This document shows positions 25,286 to 33,831 of a stretch of 64,000 nt of DNA, piece after piece. The stretch is from Flavobacterium limicola. Lineage in GTDB: Bacteria; Bacteroidota; Bacteroidia; Flavobacteriales; Flavobacteriaceae. Both the position numbers and the translations under genes were made by a program. The DNA lies in assembly GCF_003634755.1 (NCBI RefSeq), contig NZ_RBXA01000001.1:1488001-1552000 (forward strand), read 5' to 3'. The notes beneath the pieces were generated by a model. That model had not been told where the DNA came from. It ran no database searches and saw only the letters and a list, made by a program, of their open reading frames with translations. Each line of letters starts with the position of its first letter. Position 1 is the first letter of the stretch.

Positions 25286-26746
25286 CTAGTTGCTTTCGTT
25301 CAAGACTTTATTTGGATCAAACCCAAAAAGTCTGTGTTCTTTAATTATTTCTGCGATACCGGAAGGAAGCATTTGTTCCCAACCTGGTTTTCCATGATTA
25401 ATCATATTCAAAACTTCACGGGAGAAAACTTCTAGAATTGAAGGGTCATAATCGTCAATATCAACTACTTTACCATTGAATTTGAAGAATTTATAAAGTT
25501 CTTTCATTCTTGGATGTACTTTCAAATTTTCGGATGTAATAATTTCTCCATTTTCACCAATCATTGGATACAAGAATACCTTCATATCGCGGTAGAATAA
25601 TTTCCCAAAAGCTTCCAGAATTCCACCACTTAAATGACGGTAATATTTCTCGTCAAAAATATCTACTAAATTATTCACACCCATGGCTAATCCCATTCTG
25701 GCTTTTGTATAATTCGCAAAATACTCCACCACTTTATAGTATTCCTGAAAGTTCGAAATCATTACGGTTTGTCCAAGAGAACACAATAATTCAGCTCGAT
25801 CCATGAAATCTCTTTCATCAATTTCACCATCGGAACGTAAATTTGATAATGTAATTTCAAAAACTACCAGTGTATTTTCAGCATTTACTTTATTCTCGTT
25901 CAAGAACATTTTCAATGATTTCTCATACATGTCCATATTCACTTTTGTAACCGGACGAAAACTTCCTCTAAAAGCAAGGATATTTTTTTTGTACAAAATA
26001 GCTGCAGGGAGTATGTTTTTTCCATCAGGATTGAACATAACGGCATCAGTCATTCCATTTTTGACAAGTTGCAAACTCATCAAACGATTGTCAACATCTG
26101 CAAAACGCGGTCCTGAGAAGTTAATCGTATCTATTTCTAATTGGTCTTTATCAAGGTGGTCGTATAAATAGCGTAATAAACGTTTAGGATCATTGTATTT
26201 GTAGTAAGCACCGTAAATCAAATTTACACCAAGGATTCCAAGAGTTTCCTGTTGCAAACGAACGTCAGTTTCTTTAAATCGAATGTGAAGAATAATTTCG
26301 TTATAATCCTCATCTGGTTCAATTTGATAACTTATACCCACCCATCCGTGTCCTTTGAATTGCTTTGCAAAATCGATGGTAGCAACGGTATTGGCATAAC
26401 TAAAAAACATTTTGTTAGGATGTTTTTCTCTGCTCAATCGCTGCTCTATAAGATTTACTTCATGAGAAAGCATTTTTTTTAGTCGGCTTTCAGTGACATA
26501 ACGGCCGTCCTCTTCAATGCCATACACAGCATCACTAAAATCTTTATCATAGGCTGACATTGCTTTTGCAATTGTGCCTGAAGAACCACCAGATCTAAAA
26601 AAATGTCTTACAGTTTCCTGTCCAGCTCCAATTTCTGCAAAAGTTCCATAAATATTTTCGTTCAAATTGATACGAAGCGCTTTATCTTTAATGGAAGGGA
26701 TTTGTTCGATGATTTTGTCACCTTTTAATTTTATTTCTGTATCCAT
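25286..26746 (-). CDS. Conserved cytoplasmic protein of unknown function
   Basis: I do not recognise a characterised family. The 486 aa product has no signal peptide, no membrane segment and no beta-barrel features, so a receptor-type name would be unsupported. It has a mixed alpha/beta composition with many charged residues. Visible motifs include IGAGQETVRHFFRSGG near the N-terminus, INFSGPRFADVDNRLMSLQL near the middle and HLSGGILEAFGKLFYRD in the C-terminal third. Its size and balanced composition suggest an ordinary housekeeping enzyme or scaffold. It is a single-gene unit divergent from the metallo-beta-lactamase gene, with a good -7 element upstream. Confidence 0.8.
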   Translation of the reverse strand: MDTEIKLKGDKIIEQIPSIKDKALRINLNENIYGTFAEIGAGQETVRHFFRSGGSSGTIAKAMSAYDKDFSDAVYGIEEDGRYVTESRLKKMLSHEVNLIEQRLSREKHPNKMFFSYANTVATIDFAKQFKGHGWVGISYQIEPDEDYNEIILHIRFKETDVRLQQETLGILGVNLIYGAYYKYNDPKRLLRYLYDHLDKDQLEIDTINFSGPRFADVDNRLMSLQLVKNGMTDAVMFNPDGKNILPAAILYKKNILAFRGSFRPVTKVNMDMYEKSLKMFLNENKVNAENTLVVFEITLSNLRSDGEIDERDFMDRAELLCSLGQTVMISNFQEYYKVVEYFANYTKARMGLAMGVNNLVDIFDEKYYRHLSGGILEAFGKLFYRDMKVFLYPMIGENGEIITSENLKVHPRMKELYKFFKFNGKVVDIDDYDPSILEVFSREVLNMINHGKPGWEQMLPSGIAEIIKEHRLFGFDPNKVLNESN

Positions 26747-26772
26747 TTTCTTTTAATATGGCTAATATGTTG

Positions 26773-26780
26773 CAAAGTTA
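26773..26780 (-). promoter_or_regulatory. -7 element of the promoter for the 486 aa protein
   Basis: CAAAGTTA on the plus strand reads TAACTTTG on the minus strand, a full TAnnTTTG match 27 bases before the start codon. A TTTC element lies about 18 bases further upstream. Confidence 0.5.
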
Positions 26781-26789
26781 ATGAAATAG

Positions 26790-26822
26790 GTTTCTAATGA
26801 AAGATAATTAACCCTATTTTTG
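26790..26822 (+). promoter_or_regulatory. Candidate promoter for the metallo-beta-lactamase-fold hydrolase gene
   Basis: TTTC at about 26791 and TATTTTTG at 26815-26822 are spaced about 20 bases apart. The TTG start codon at 26841 follows after 18 bases. The element is back to back with the minus-strand promoter. Confidence 0.5.
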
Positions 26823-26840
26823 TAAATAAAAGTAATAAAA

Positions 26841-27605
26841 TTGAAGGTATATTTTTTAGGAACTGGCACGTCACAAGGGATTCCTGTTATTGGGAGCAAT
26901 CATCCAGTATGTAAAAGCACTGATTTTAAAGATAAAAGACTCAGAGTTTCCGTTTGGATTTCTTGGGAAAATTACTCTTTTATAATTGATTGTGGACCTG
27001 ATTTCAGGCAGCAAATGCTTTCTTCAAATTGTCAAAAAGTAGATGGAATCCTTTTTACTCACGAACATGCTGATCACACAGCGGGAATAGATGATATTCG
27101 TCCGTTTAATTTCAAACAGGGAGAAATACCAATTTATGCACATCAAAGGGTTATCGATAATTTGAGAAGGCGGTTTGACTACGTTTTTGAAACGGTAAAT
27201 AAATATCCCGGCGCTCCTTCTGTTGCAACTATTGAAGTTGTCAATAATGAACCATTTTGTCTGGGAAATAAAACGGTAATTCCTATTGATGTAATGCATG
27301 GGAATCTTCAGGTTTTTGGATATCGAATTGATGATTTTGCCTATTTAACGGATGTGAAAACTATTAAAAAAAGCGAAATTGAAAAATTAGAAAACTTAAA
27401 AGTGTTGGTTATAAATGCTTTACGGGAAGAACCTCATGATACTCATTTCAATTTGAAAGAAGCATTAGATTTTATAACTTTGGTGCAGCCAAAAAAAGCG
27501 TATCTCACTCATATCAGTCATATTATGGGATATCATGAAGAAGTACAAAAAAATCTTCCCGATAACGTTTTTCTGGCTTTTGATAATTTAGAAATTACAA
27601 TTTAA
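26841..27605 (+). CDS. MBL-fold metallo-hydrolase (PhnP-like phosphodiesterase family)
   Basis: The 254 aa protein has the metallo-beta-lactamase metal site THEHADHT (H74, H76, D78, H79), an N-terminal GTGTSQGIPVIG strand-turn, and a late THISH histidine. This combination is seen in PhnP and related cyclic-nucleotide or phosphoribosyl cyclic phosphodiesterases. The natural substrate cannot be named: there is no phn operon here. The start is TTG 26841, as the frame gives a canonical MKVYFLGTGTSQG beginning. It is followed after 6 bases by a small membrane-anchored protein, likely co-transcribed. Confidence 0.88.
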   Translation: MKVYFLGTGTSQGIPVIGSNHPVCKSTDFKDKRLRVSVWISWENYSFIIDCGPDFRQQMLSSNCQKVDGILFTHEHADHTAGIDDIRPFNFKQGEIPIYAHQRVIDNLRRRFDYVFETVNKYPGAPSVATIEVVNNEPFCLGNKTVIPIDVMHGNLQVFGYRIDDFAYLTDVKTIKKSEIEKLENLKVLVINALREEPHDTHFNLKEALDFITLVQPKKAYLTHISHIMGYHEEVQKNLPDNVFLAFDNLEITI

Positions 27606-27611
27606 TTTACA

Positions 27612-28112
27612 ATGAAAAAATCATTATTCCTTTATCTAACTATTTTGGCTGTTCTTTCAACCATTTTTACCTATATGTTTTTAAGCAAACAGGTGACATT
27701 TGAACAAAACAGATACGATAAGACCACAAAAAAATTAAGAGACAGTTTGAGTTTGGTTTCGAATCAGTTGGCTGATGCTAATTATTTTTCTTTGGCTAAA
27801 AATGAAAATGCACAAAATTATTTTGATTCAGAAAGTTCAAAAAAAATAATTCAATATGAGAAATTAATTCCTGTTGTTACTGAAAAATTATTAGATTATA
27901 ATTCCAATCCAAAAGGCAATCCTTACACTGGTCAAGACCAAATTAGTGCTAATAAATTTATTATTAACAAAGTGAAAATACTAAACCACAGATGGATTAT
28001 TGCGGACTTCAGTGATGGTGAAATTTGGGGAGAAGTTTTTTTGAAATATTTTGTCAATGAAGATGAAAGCATTTCTTTTGAAGTGAATCAATCGTTGTTG
28101 TATCAGAAATAA
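27612..28112 (+). CDS. Membrane-anchored protein of unknown function
   Basis: I do not recognise this 166 aa protein. It has an N-terminal hydrophobic segment at about residues 5-25 that would act as an uncleaved anchor. A charged, coiled-coil-like stretch (about 30-55) follows, then a small alpha/beta domain with WIIADFSDGEIWGEVFLKY near the C-terminus. The bulk should face the periplasm. It starts 6 bases after the MBL hydrolase and ends at a hairpin terminator. No function is proposed. Confidence 0.7.
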   Translation: MKKSLFLYLTILAVLSTIFTYMFLSKQVTFEQNRYDKTTKKLRDSLSLVSNQLADANYFSLAKNENAQNYFDSESSKKIIQYEKLIPVVTEKLLDYNSNPKGNPYTGQDQISANKFIINKVKILNHRWIIADFSDGEIWGEVFLKYFVNEDESISFEVNQSLLYQK

Positions 28113-28117
28113 ATAAG

Positions 28118-28159
28118 CAGTCGCAGTTTTCAGATAGTATACCCTGACAACTGCGACTG
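28118..28159. terminator. Hairpin between convergent genes
   Basis: CAGTCGCAGTT (28118-28128) pairs perfectly with AACTGCGACTG (28149-28159) around a 20-base loop. The T-run is weak on both sides, so it may be a terminator or a processing hairpin. Confidence 0.55.
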
Positions 28160-28170
28160 ATTACTGAAAC

Positions 28171-28818
28171 TTATTTTTGCTGAAGCCAATTTTTGAAGTC
28201 ATAAAAGTTCTGTGGAGCAACTCCATGACCAATTGGATATTCTTTGTAAGTTATATTTATTCCTAAATTCTCCAATATTGAAGGCGTTTTTCTCGCCCAT
28301 TCTACTGGAATTACCTGATCTACTGTTCCGTGTGAAGCAAATATTTTCAGATTATTAAAGTTGTTTTTGAGGTAATCCTCAGATACAATTTCTAAATTTA
28401 AATACCCGCTCATAGCGACTACTTTCTGAACTTTTTCAGGATAAGAAAGTGCAACTGCGTAACTCAAAATAGCGCCTTGGCTGAAGCCAACTAAAGCAAT
28501 TTGTTTATTATCGATTGGATAATTGGCAATTAACTCATCAATAAATCCAGCTATTAAATCCCTAGAAACTTTAGCTTGTTCGTGGTCAGAAAATTTGTTT
28601 TCGTCCGCATCAAAGTTAATGGCGTACCAAGCAAAAGCACCGTATTGCATATCATAAGGCGCACGCGCTGAAATAATGTAATATTCTTCAGGAAGTTCCG
28701 TGGCGAAGGAAAATAAATCCTCTTCGTTACTGCCGTATCCATGCAATAAAAGTAAAAGTGGATTCTTGTCTAATTTTATTTTTGGTTCTCTTATTTTGTA
28801 TTCTAAAGATAAATTCAT
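28171..28818 (-). CDS. Alpha/beta hydrolase, carboxylesterase/phospholipase family (YpfH-like)
   Basis: Cytoplasmic serine esterase of 215 aa. The catalytic triad is visible: S113 in GFSQGA, D167 in GTVDQVIP and H198 in GHGVAPQ, with the oxyanion-hole segment LLLHGYGSNEED near 23-34. The start at ATG 28816-28818 matches the family; a longer frame reaching 28941 would overlap the upstream gene by about 118 bases. Physiological substrate is unknown. It is the last gene of a three-gene minus-strand operon (dihydroorotase homologue, small membrane protein, this gene) with a 5-base gap. Confidence 0.88.
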   Translation of the reverse strand: MNLSLEYKIREPKIKLDKNPLLLLLHGYGSNEEDLFSFATELPEEYYIISARAPYDMQYGAFAWYAINFDADENKFSDHEQAKVSRDLIAGFIDELIANYPIDNKQIALVGFSQGAILSYAVALSYPEKVQKVVAMSGYLNLEIVSEDYLKNNFNNLKIFASHGTVDQVIPVEWARKTPSILENLGINITYKEYPIGHGVAPQNFYDFKNWLQQK

Positions 28819-28823
28819 TGTAA

Positions 28824-29180
<357 letters not shown>

Positions 29181-29184
29181 TTTT

Positions 29185-30438
29185 CTATGCTAAAATTAAT
29201 TTTCCTTGATTCATAATTCCGTACACTTTCCCCTTTATTTCAGTACCTAGAAAAGCAGAATTTTTAGATTTGGATAAAATAGATGATTTTGTAAAAATGC
29301 TTTTTGGTTCTGGATTAAATAAGGTAATATTTGCTTTTGAACCTTCATTAATCGTTTCTGTTTCGATTCCAAAAGTTATTTTTCCGGAGGTCAATTTATC
29401 TATTACGGTTTCTAATGGCAATACGGTCATCAAAGCACCAAAAGCACTTTCTAGCCCAATGGTTCCATTTTTGGCACCGTCAAATTCCATTTTCTTGTGT
29501 TCAATGTCCATCGGATTATGGTCGGATGTAATCATATCAATAGTTCCGTCTTTTATTCCTTTCAACAAAGCCTTTCTGTCGGTTTCAGTTCTAAGGGGCG
29601 GAGAAACTTTATAACGCGTATCAAAACCTTCCAGTTTTTCATCGGTTAAAACCAAATGATGCACAGCAGCACTGCACGTTACATGTAGTCCGTTGGCTTT
29701 AGCCTCTTTGATTAATTGAACTGATTTTTTAGTAGAAATTGTTGGAATGTGAAGTTTTCCTCCGGTATATTCTAACAGAAATAAATTTCTTGCAATTTGC
29801 AATTCTTCGGCAAGATTTGGAATTCCTTTCAATCCTAATCGGGTAGAAACAATGCCTTCATTTGCAACTCCGTTTCCTTTTATATTTTCGTCTTGAGAAA
29901 AAGCAAGAAGCAATCCATCAAAGTCCTGAACGTATTGTAAGGCGATTTTCAGCAAATTAGCATTGTCCAAACTTTTATTATAATCGCCAAAAGCAACGGC
30001 TCCGGCTTTTTTCATATCATACAATTCGGCCATGTCTTTTCCCGCACTTTCTTTGCTCAAAGCACCAATAGGATAGAGTTGAGTTGCAAATCCTTGTGCT
30101 TTATTCAAAACAAAATTCACTTGGGATTGATTGTCAATAATAGGGAAGGAGTTGGGTTGTAATGCGATTGCGGTAAAACCACTTTTTGCAGCTACAGTAA
30201 GTCCGTTTGAAATGGTTTCCCTGTCTTCAAAACCAGGTTCTCCTAGAGAAACGCTGCTGTCAAACCAGCCTTGTGAAACGTGTAAATTATCAAGCTTTAC
30301 TTCGTCTGCTTTATCTGGATTTGGAAGTGATGTTCCAATTTTTTTTATAAAACCATCAACAATTAAAATATCTGCAGTCTTATTATGAAAGGGACTTTTT
30401 GAATCGATAATTTTAGCGCCTCTGATGATTAATTTCAT
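29185..30438 (-). CDS. Dihydroorotase-like protein with degraded metal site (probable non-catalytic homologue)
   Basis: The 417 aa protein aligns by motif with class I dihydroorotases of pyrimidine synthesis: EPGFEDRETISNG, PNSFPIIDNQ, CSAAVHHLVLTDE and TSDHNPMD are all recognisable. The metal-binding HxH is replaced: the expected DxHxHLREPG reads D60-S-S-V-S-L-G-EPG, so both histidines and the substrate arginine are gone. The histidine expected before VST is also absent (T233 in PTIST). D306 remains. This pattern resembles the inactive PyrC' homologue of Pseudomonas, which serves as a structural partner of aspartate transcarbamoylase. A catalytic PyrC would have to be encoded elsewhere. First gene of a three-gene operon. 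Confidence 0.85.
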   Translation of the reverse strand: MKLIIRGAKIIDSKSPFHNKTADILIVDGFIKKIGTSLPNPDKADEVKLDNLHVSQGWFDSSVSLGEPGFEDRETISNGLTVAAKSGFTAIALQPNSFPIIDNQSQVNFVLNKAQGFATQLYPIGALSKESAGKDMAELYDMKKAGAVAFGDYNKSLDNANLLKIALQYVQDFDGLLLAFSQDENIKGNGVANEGIVSTRLGLKGIPNLAEELQIARNLFLLEYTGGKLHIPTISTKKSVQLIKEAKANGLHVTCSAAVHHLVLTDEKLEGFDTRYKVSPPLRTETDRKALLKGIKDGTIDMITSDHNPMDIEHKKMEFDGAKNGTIGLESAFGALMTVLPLETVIDKLTSGKITFGIETETINEGSKANITLFNPEPKSIFTKSSILSKSKNSAFLGTEIKGKVYGIMNQGKLILA

Positions 30439-30548
30439 ATGTAGATAATATTTATTTTTTAATGGAATATGGAATTCGTATTACTGCATTAACTTTTGCA
30501 ACCAGACAAATTTCACATTTATTTTTTCAAGTATTTAACCTCCGTTAT

Positions 30549-32477
30549 TTACTTTACGAATCGTATAATTGCCATTTCGCTAATCAGAAATAACAGTGCA
30601 AAGATAACAAACCATTTCCAAATTTGATTGTCAGTTCTGTCAGTTTGTAAAGTATCAAATAGCGATGGGATGGATTCGATTGTTTTATAGTCAGAAAGAA
30701 TATTGTCATTGGCTGAAGCCAAATCACTTTCAGTTCTGTTGTAATTAAAACTGATGTTTTCAACCCATTCTTTTTTATTGAAAATGCTAAAGTTCCCAGC
30801 TTGTCCCGGATAATCATTGAAAGTCATTCTGACTTTATTATTCAGAATTTGTTGGATAGGAATAAATTGTTCATCTAAGCCTTTTACCGTTAAAATAGCG
30901 TCTTTGTTTAACGATGCTTCTGTCAAGTGCGGATTGTTATTTCCTATTATCAGAGCATTTACACCGTTGTTTTGATTGTTCATTGCCATCTTGTAAAATG
31001 TAGGCACTATTAATGGAGATTGCTGAAAATTTGAATTTTTGATGTTGATAGGAGCTGCAAAAACGGCAACTGCTGAAACCGAATTTGCTATCGATGTCAA
31101 GAAAACACTTTGGTCTTCATAAGATAAAGCAGCAGGACTTGAACTTGATAATACGAACGATTTTTTTGTTTTTGGATATTGAAAATTAGTCACTTTGTTT
31201 TCAAAAACATTATTGAATATAGGATGATTGAAGTTGATTTTAGTAATCAGCTTTTCTCTGTTTTCTAAAGAATTGAATCTAAGATTTCCAAAATTTGAAA
31301 TAAAAGAATTCAAATTGGTAATGGAACTTATTGCTGCAGGAATCACAATTAAATTGCCGCCTTTTTCTACAAAAGATTTCAAAGTGGTCGCCAAAGCTTG
31401 CGGGATTTCATCTAATTCATTGAGAACAATTGCATCTTGTTCTTCCAGTTTGTTGTAGTCTAATGCGCTTAAAGTATAGTTGTTAAAATTGAATTCTTCA
31501 CTGGTGTAAATTCGGGAAAGGAAGTTGCTTTTTGATGGTTCTCCAATGCTGATAATGTTGGCTTTATTCGTTTTAGAGATACTGAAAAATAAGGTGTTAT
31601 CATAACTCAATCCATTGTCAACTATCGAAAAATAACCATGAAAAGCTTGTTTTGGAATGGTAAAGTTGAGGTTTTTTTTCTTTGTGTCTAAAGTTACGAT
31701 TGTCTTTGCAATGAGTTTATTTTCGTTGTATAGAGAAATTGGAATCGGTTTGAAATCATCACCATAACCGGATATTTGCACACTAATTTCATAAAAATTT
31801 TCTAATGTTTTATTGATGAAAACGCTGTCAATAGAAACATTATTTTTTTGTTCTGCTTTTGGCATTATAAATAGAGGTGAATCTGTTGCATCACTATTTT
31901 TCAGTTGTTTTTTATCAAGACCAACAGCATCGGTAATGACAACGATATCTTTTTTAAAAGCCGATTTATGCGCTTTTATTTTTGCCATTATATTATCCAA
32001 TTGGAACGGAGTTGCGCTGTATTTTAGATTTTGCAAAGCACCACGAATCGACTTTATATCGGTGTTCCAATAATTTTCGGAATTGGTAAGCAAAGAAAAA
32101 TTTACATTTTCCGGAGTTTCTTCAAGCAGTTCCTGAACAGCTCTTTTTAGCAATTCGCCTTTTTTGCCTTTGGCTTGCATACTAAAAGAATTGTCCAAAA
32201 TAATATACAATTCATTGTTGGCATTTTTGCTGTCTTTGGATTCAAAAAAAGGCTGTGCAAATGCTATAATAATACAAGTTAGCAATAATAAACGACAGGC
32301 GAGAAGCAGCCATTTCTTGATTTTAGAGCTTTTTCTGGTTTGAATCGAAAGTGCTTTTAAGAAACGAACATTAGTGAAATATTCTTTTTTGAAACGGCGT
32401 AATTGAAATAAATGAACCAAAATTGGAACAATCAATAAGAACAGAAAGTATAAAATTTCGGGATTTTTAAAATGCAT
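30549..32477 (-). CDS. BatA N-terminal/VWA domain membrane protein
   Basis: The 642 aa protein starts with the BatA-type N-terminal membrane module (PEILYFLFLLIVPILVHLFQL, a basic loop, then a second helix at about 55-78). A von Willebrand A domain follows with the MIDAS motif DNSFS near residue 95. A long periplasmic part resembles an N-terminal-domain/glutamine-amidotransferase-like fold, and a final helix ends near the C-terminus (WFVIFALLFLISEMAIIRF). Related Bacteroidota proteins belong to aerotolerance-type Bat systems, but the classic bat operon is not present here. It is transcribed alone. Confidence 0.85.
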   Translation of the reverse strand: MHFKNPEILYFLFLLIVPILVHLFQLRRFKKEYFTNVRFLKALSIQTRKSSKIKKWLLLACRLLLLTCIIIAFAQPFFESKDSKNANNELYIILDNSFSMQAKGKKGELLKRAVQELLEETPENVNFSLLTNSENYWNTDIKSIRGALQNLKYSATPFQLDNIMAKIKAHKSAFKKDIVVITDAVGLDKKQLKNSDATDSPLFIMPKAEQKNNVSIDSVFINKTLENFYEISVQISGYGDDFKPIPISLYNENKLIAKTIVTLDTKKKNLNFTIPKQAFHGYFSIVDNGLSYDNTLFFSISKTNKANIISIGEPSKSNFLSRIYTSEEFNFNNYTLSALDYNKLEEQDAIVLNELDEIPQALATTLKSFVEKGGNLIVIPAAISSITNLNSFISNFGNLRFNSLENREKLITKINFNHPIFNNVFENKVTNFQYPKTKKSFVLSSSSPAALSYEDQSVFLTSIANSVSAVAVFAAPINIKNSNFQQSPLIVPTFYKMAMNNQNNGVNALIIGNNNPHLTEASLNKDAILTVKGLDEQFIPIQQILNNKVRMTFNDYPGQAGNFSIFNKKEWVENISFNYNRTESDLASANDNILSDYKTIESIPSLFDTLQTDRTDNQIWKWFVIFALLFLISEMAIIRFVK

Positions 32478-32539
32478 TTCGAGGTTTAGTTTACTTCAAT
32501 GGATTTTACTTTCAATGGAGTTCATTGATTTCTATGAGT

Positions 32540-32547
32540 CAAAAATA
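32540..32547 (-). promoter_or_regulatory. -7 element upstream of the BatA/VWA gene
   Basis: CAAAAATA on the plus strand reads TATTTTTG on the minus strand, a full -7 match 63 bases before the start codon. No clear -33 element is visible. Confidence 0.35.
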
Positions 32548-32659
32548 CAAATTTGTTGACAGTTTTAGATGAAGTTGTTATAATTTTTCAAAGGAATAAA
32601 CAATTGACATTCATTATGGATATAATGTGTATTTTAGCTTTCTAATAAAATTTAAAAAC

Positions 32660-33772
32660 ATGAAAAATCCGTTTGCTATTGTTCTATTAATTTTCATTTT
32701 TACAAGTGTTCAGGCACAAAAAAATAAATTTAATTTACTGATTGGAACCTACACTCAAAGCTGCGATAGCAAAGGAATTTATGTATATGATTTTGATTCA
32801 AAGACAGGTGATTTCAGTTTTAAAAATGCGACTGAAAAAGTTATAAATCCAAGTTATTTGACGGTTTCAAAAGATAATAATTTTGTGTATTCCGTAAATG
32901 AATTTGGTGCTGAAAGTTCGGTAAGTTCTTTTAGTTATAATCCAGCAAGCGGAAAGCTTGACTTAATCAACAAGCAAAGTTCAAAAGGTGCTGATCCTTG
33001 TTACATTATAAACGATGATAAAAATGTAATTGTTGCCAATTATTCTGGTGGGAATATTTCCATTTTTGGTAAAAATAATGATGGAAGTCTTACTGCAGCA
33101 AAGCAAGTAATCCAGCATTATGGTAAAGGAATTAATACGCAAAGACAAGAAGGTCCGCATGTACACATGGTTCATTTTTCTCCAGATAAAAAGTTTATTT
33201 TGTCTAACGATTTAGGGAATGATAAAGTGTATTCCTATGGCTATAATCCTAATTCTGAACATACTGTTTTAGAACTGAAAGACAGTATTTCAGTAAAATC
33301 GGGTAGTGGACCCAGACATTTGACATTCAGTAAAAATGGAAAGTTTGTTTATTTATTACAGGAACTTGACGGAGCCTTAACGGTATTTAGTTACTCCAAC
33401 GGAATATTGACAAAGATTGATGAAACGACTATTTTAGCTAAAGATTTCAAAGGAACGTTCAGTTCTGCGGATATCCATATTTCGCCTGACGGGAAGTTTT
33501 TATATGCGTCTAATCGCGGTGAAGCCAATAACATTACAATTTTTAAAATTCTAAAAAATGGAAAATTAGTTTTGAAAGGACAAACCAGTACTTTAGGAAA
33601 AGGACCTAGAAATTTTGCCATTGACCAAAGCGGGAATTTTCTTCTGGTAGCACATCAATATACTAATGATGTGGTGATTTTTAAAAGAAATAAAACTACG
33701 GGAGCACTTACAGATACTGGAAAAAAAATAGCTTTATGTTCTCCTGTTTGTTTGGTTTTTACTAAGAATTAA
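32660..33772 (+). CDS. Lactonase family beta-propeller protein (6-phosphogluconolactonase-like), secreted
   Basis: The 370 aa protein has a signal peptide (MKNPFAIVLLIFIFTSVQAQ), so it is exported, unlike the cytoplasmic Pgl of the pentose phosphate pathway. After the signal the sequence shows repeating propeller blades with LLIGTYTQ, GPHVHMVHFSPDKKFILSNDLG, GSGPRHLTFSKNGKFVYLLQEL and GPRNFAIDQSGNFLLVAHQ, which are the hallmark blades of the lactonase family. The start at 32660 is preferred over an upstream ATG at 32627 that would place residues before the signal. Substrate unknown because of the periplasmic location. Confidence 0.88.
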   Translation: MKNPFAIVLLIFIFTSVQAQKNKFNLLIGTYTQSCDSKGIYVYDFDSKTGDFSFKNATEKVINPSYLTVSKDNNFVYSVNEFGAESSVSSFSYNPASGKLDLINKQSSKGADPCYIINDDKNVIVANYSGGNISIFGKNNDGSLTAAKQVIQHYGKGINTQRQEGPHVHMVHFSPDKKFILSNDLGNDKVYSYGYNPNSEHTVLELKDSISVKSGSGPRHLTFSKNGKFVYLLQELDGALTVFSYSNGILTKIDETTILAKDFKGTFSSADIHISPDGKFLYASNRGEANNITIFKILKNGKLVLKGQTSTLGKGPRNFAIDQSGNFLLVAHQYTNDVVIFKRNKTTGALTDTGKKIALCSPVCLVFTKN

Positions 33773-33787
33773 ATAGTAAGATTCAAG

Positions 33788-33827
33788 AAAAAAGGCTAAA
33801 AATGATTATCATTTTTAGCCTTTTTTT
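33788..33827. terminator. Bidirectional terminator between lactonase and helicase
   Basis: An 18-bp perfect stem (33788-33805 with 33809-33826) with a 3-base loop is bounded by A-runs and T-runs, so it serves both convergent genes. Confidence 0.9.
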
Positions 33828-33831
33828 AGTC

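Noticed and set aside
25803..26171. 122 aa plus-strand ORF
   Set aside because: Antisense to the 486 aa protein gene; residue composition is that of a shadow frame.
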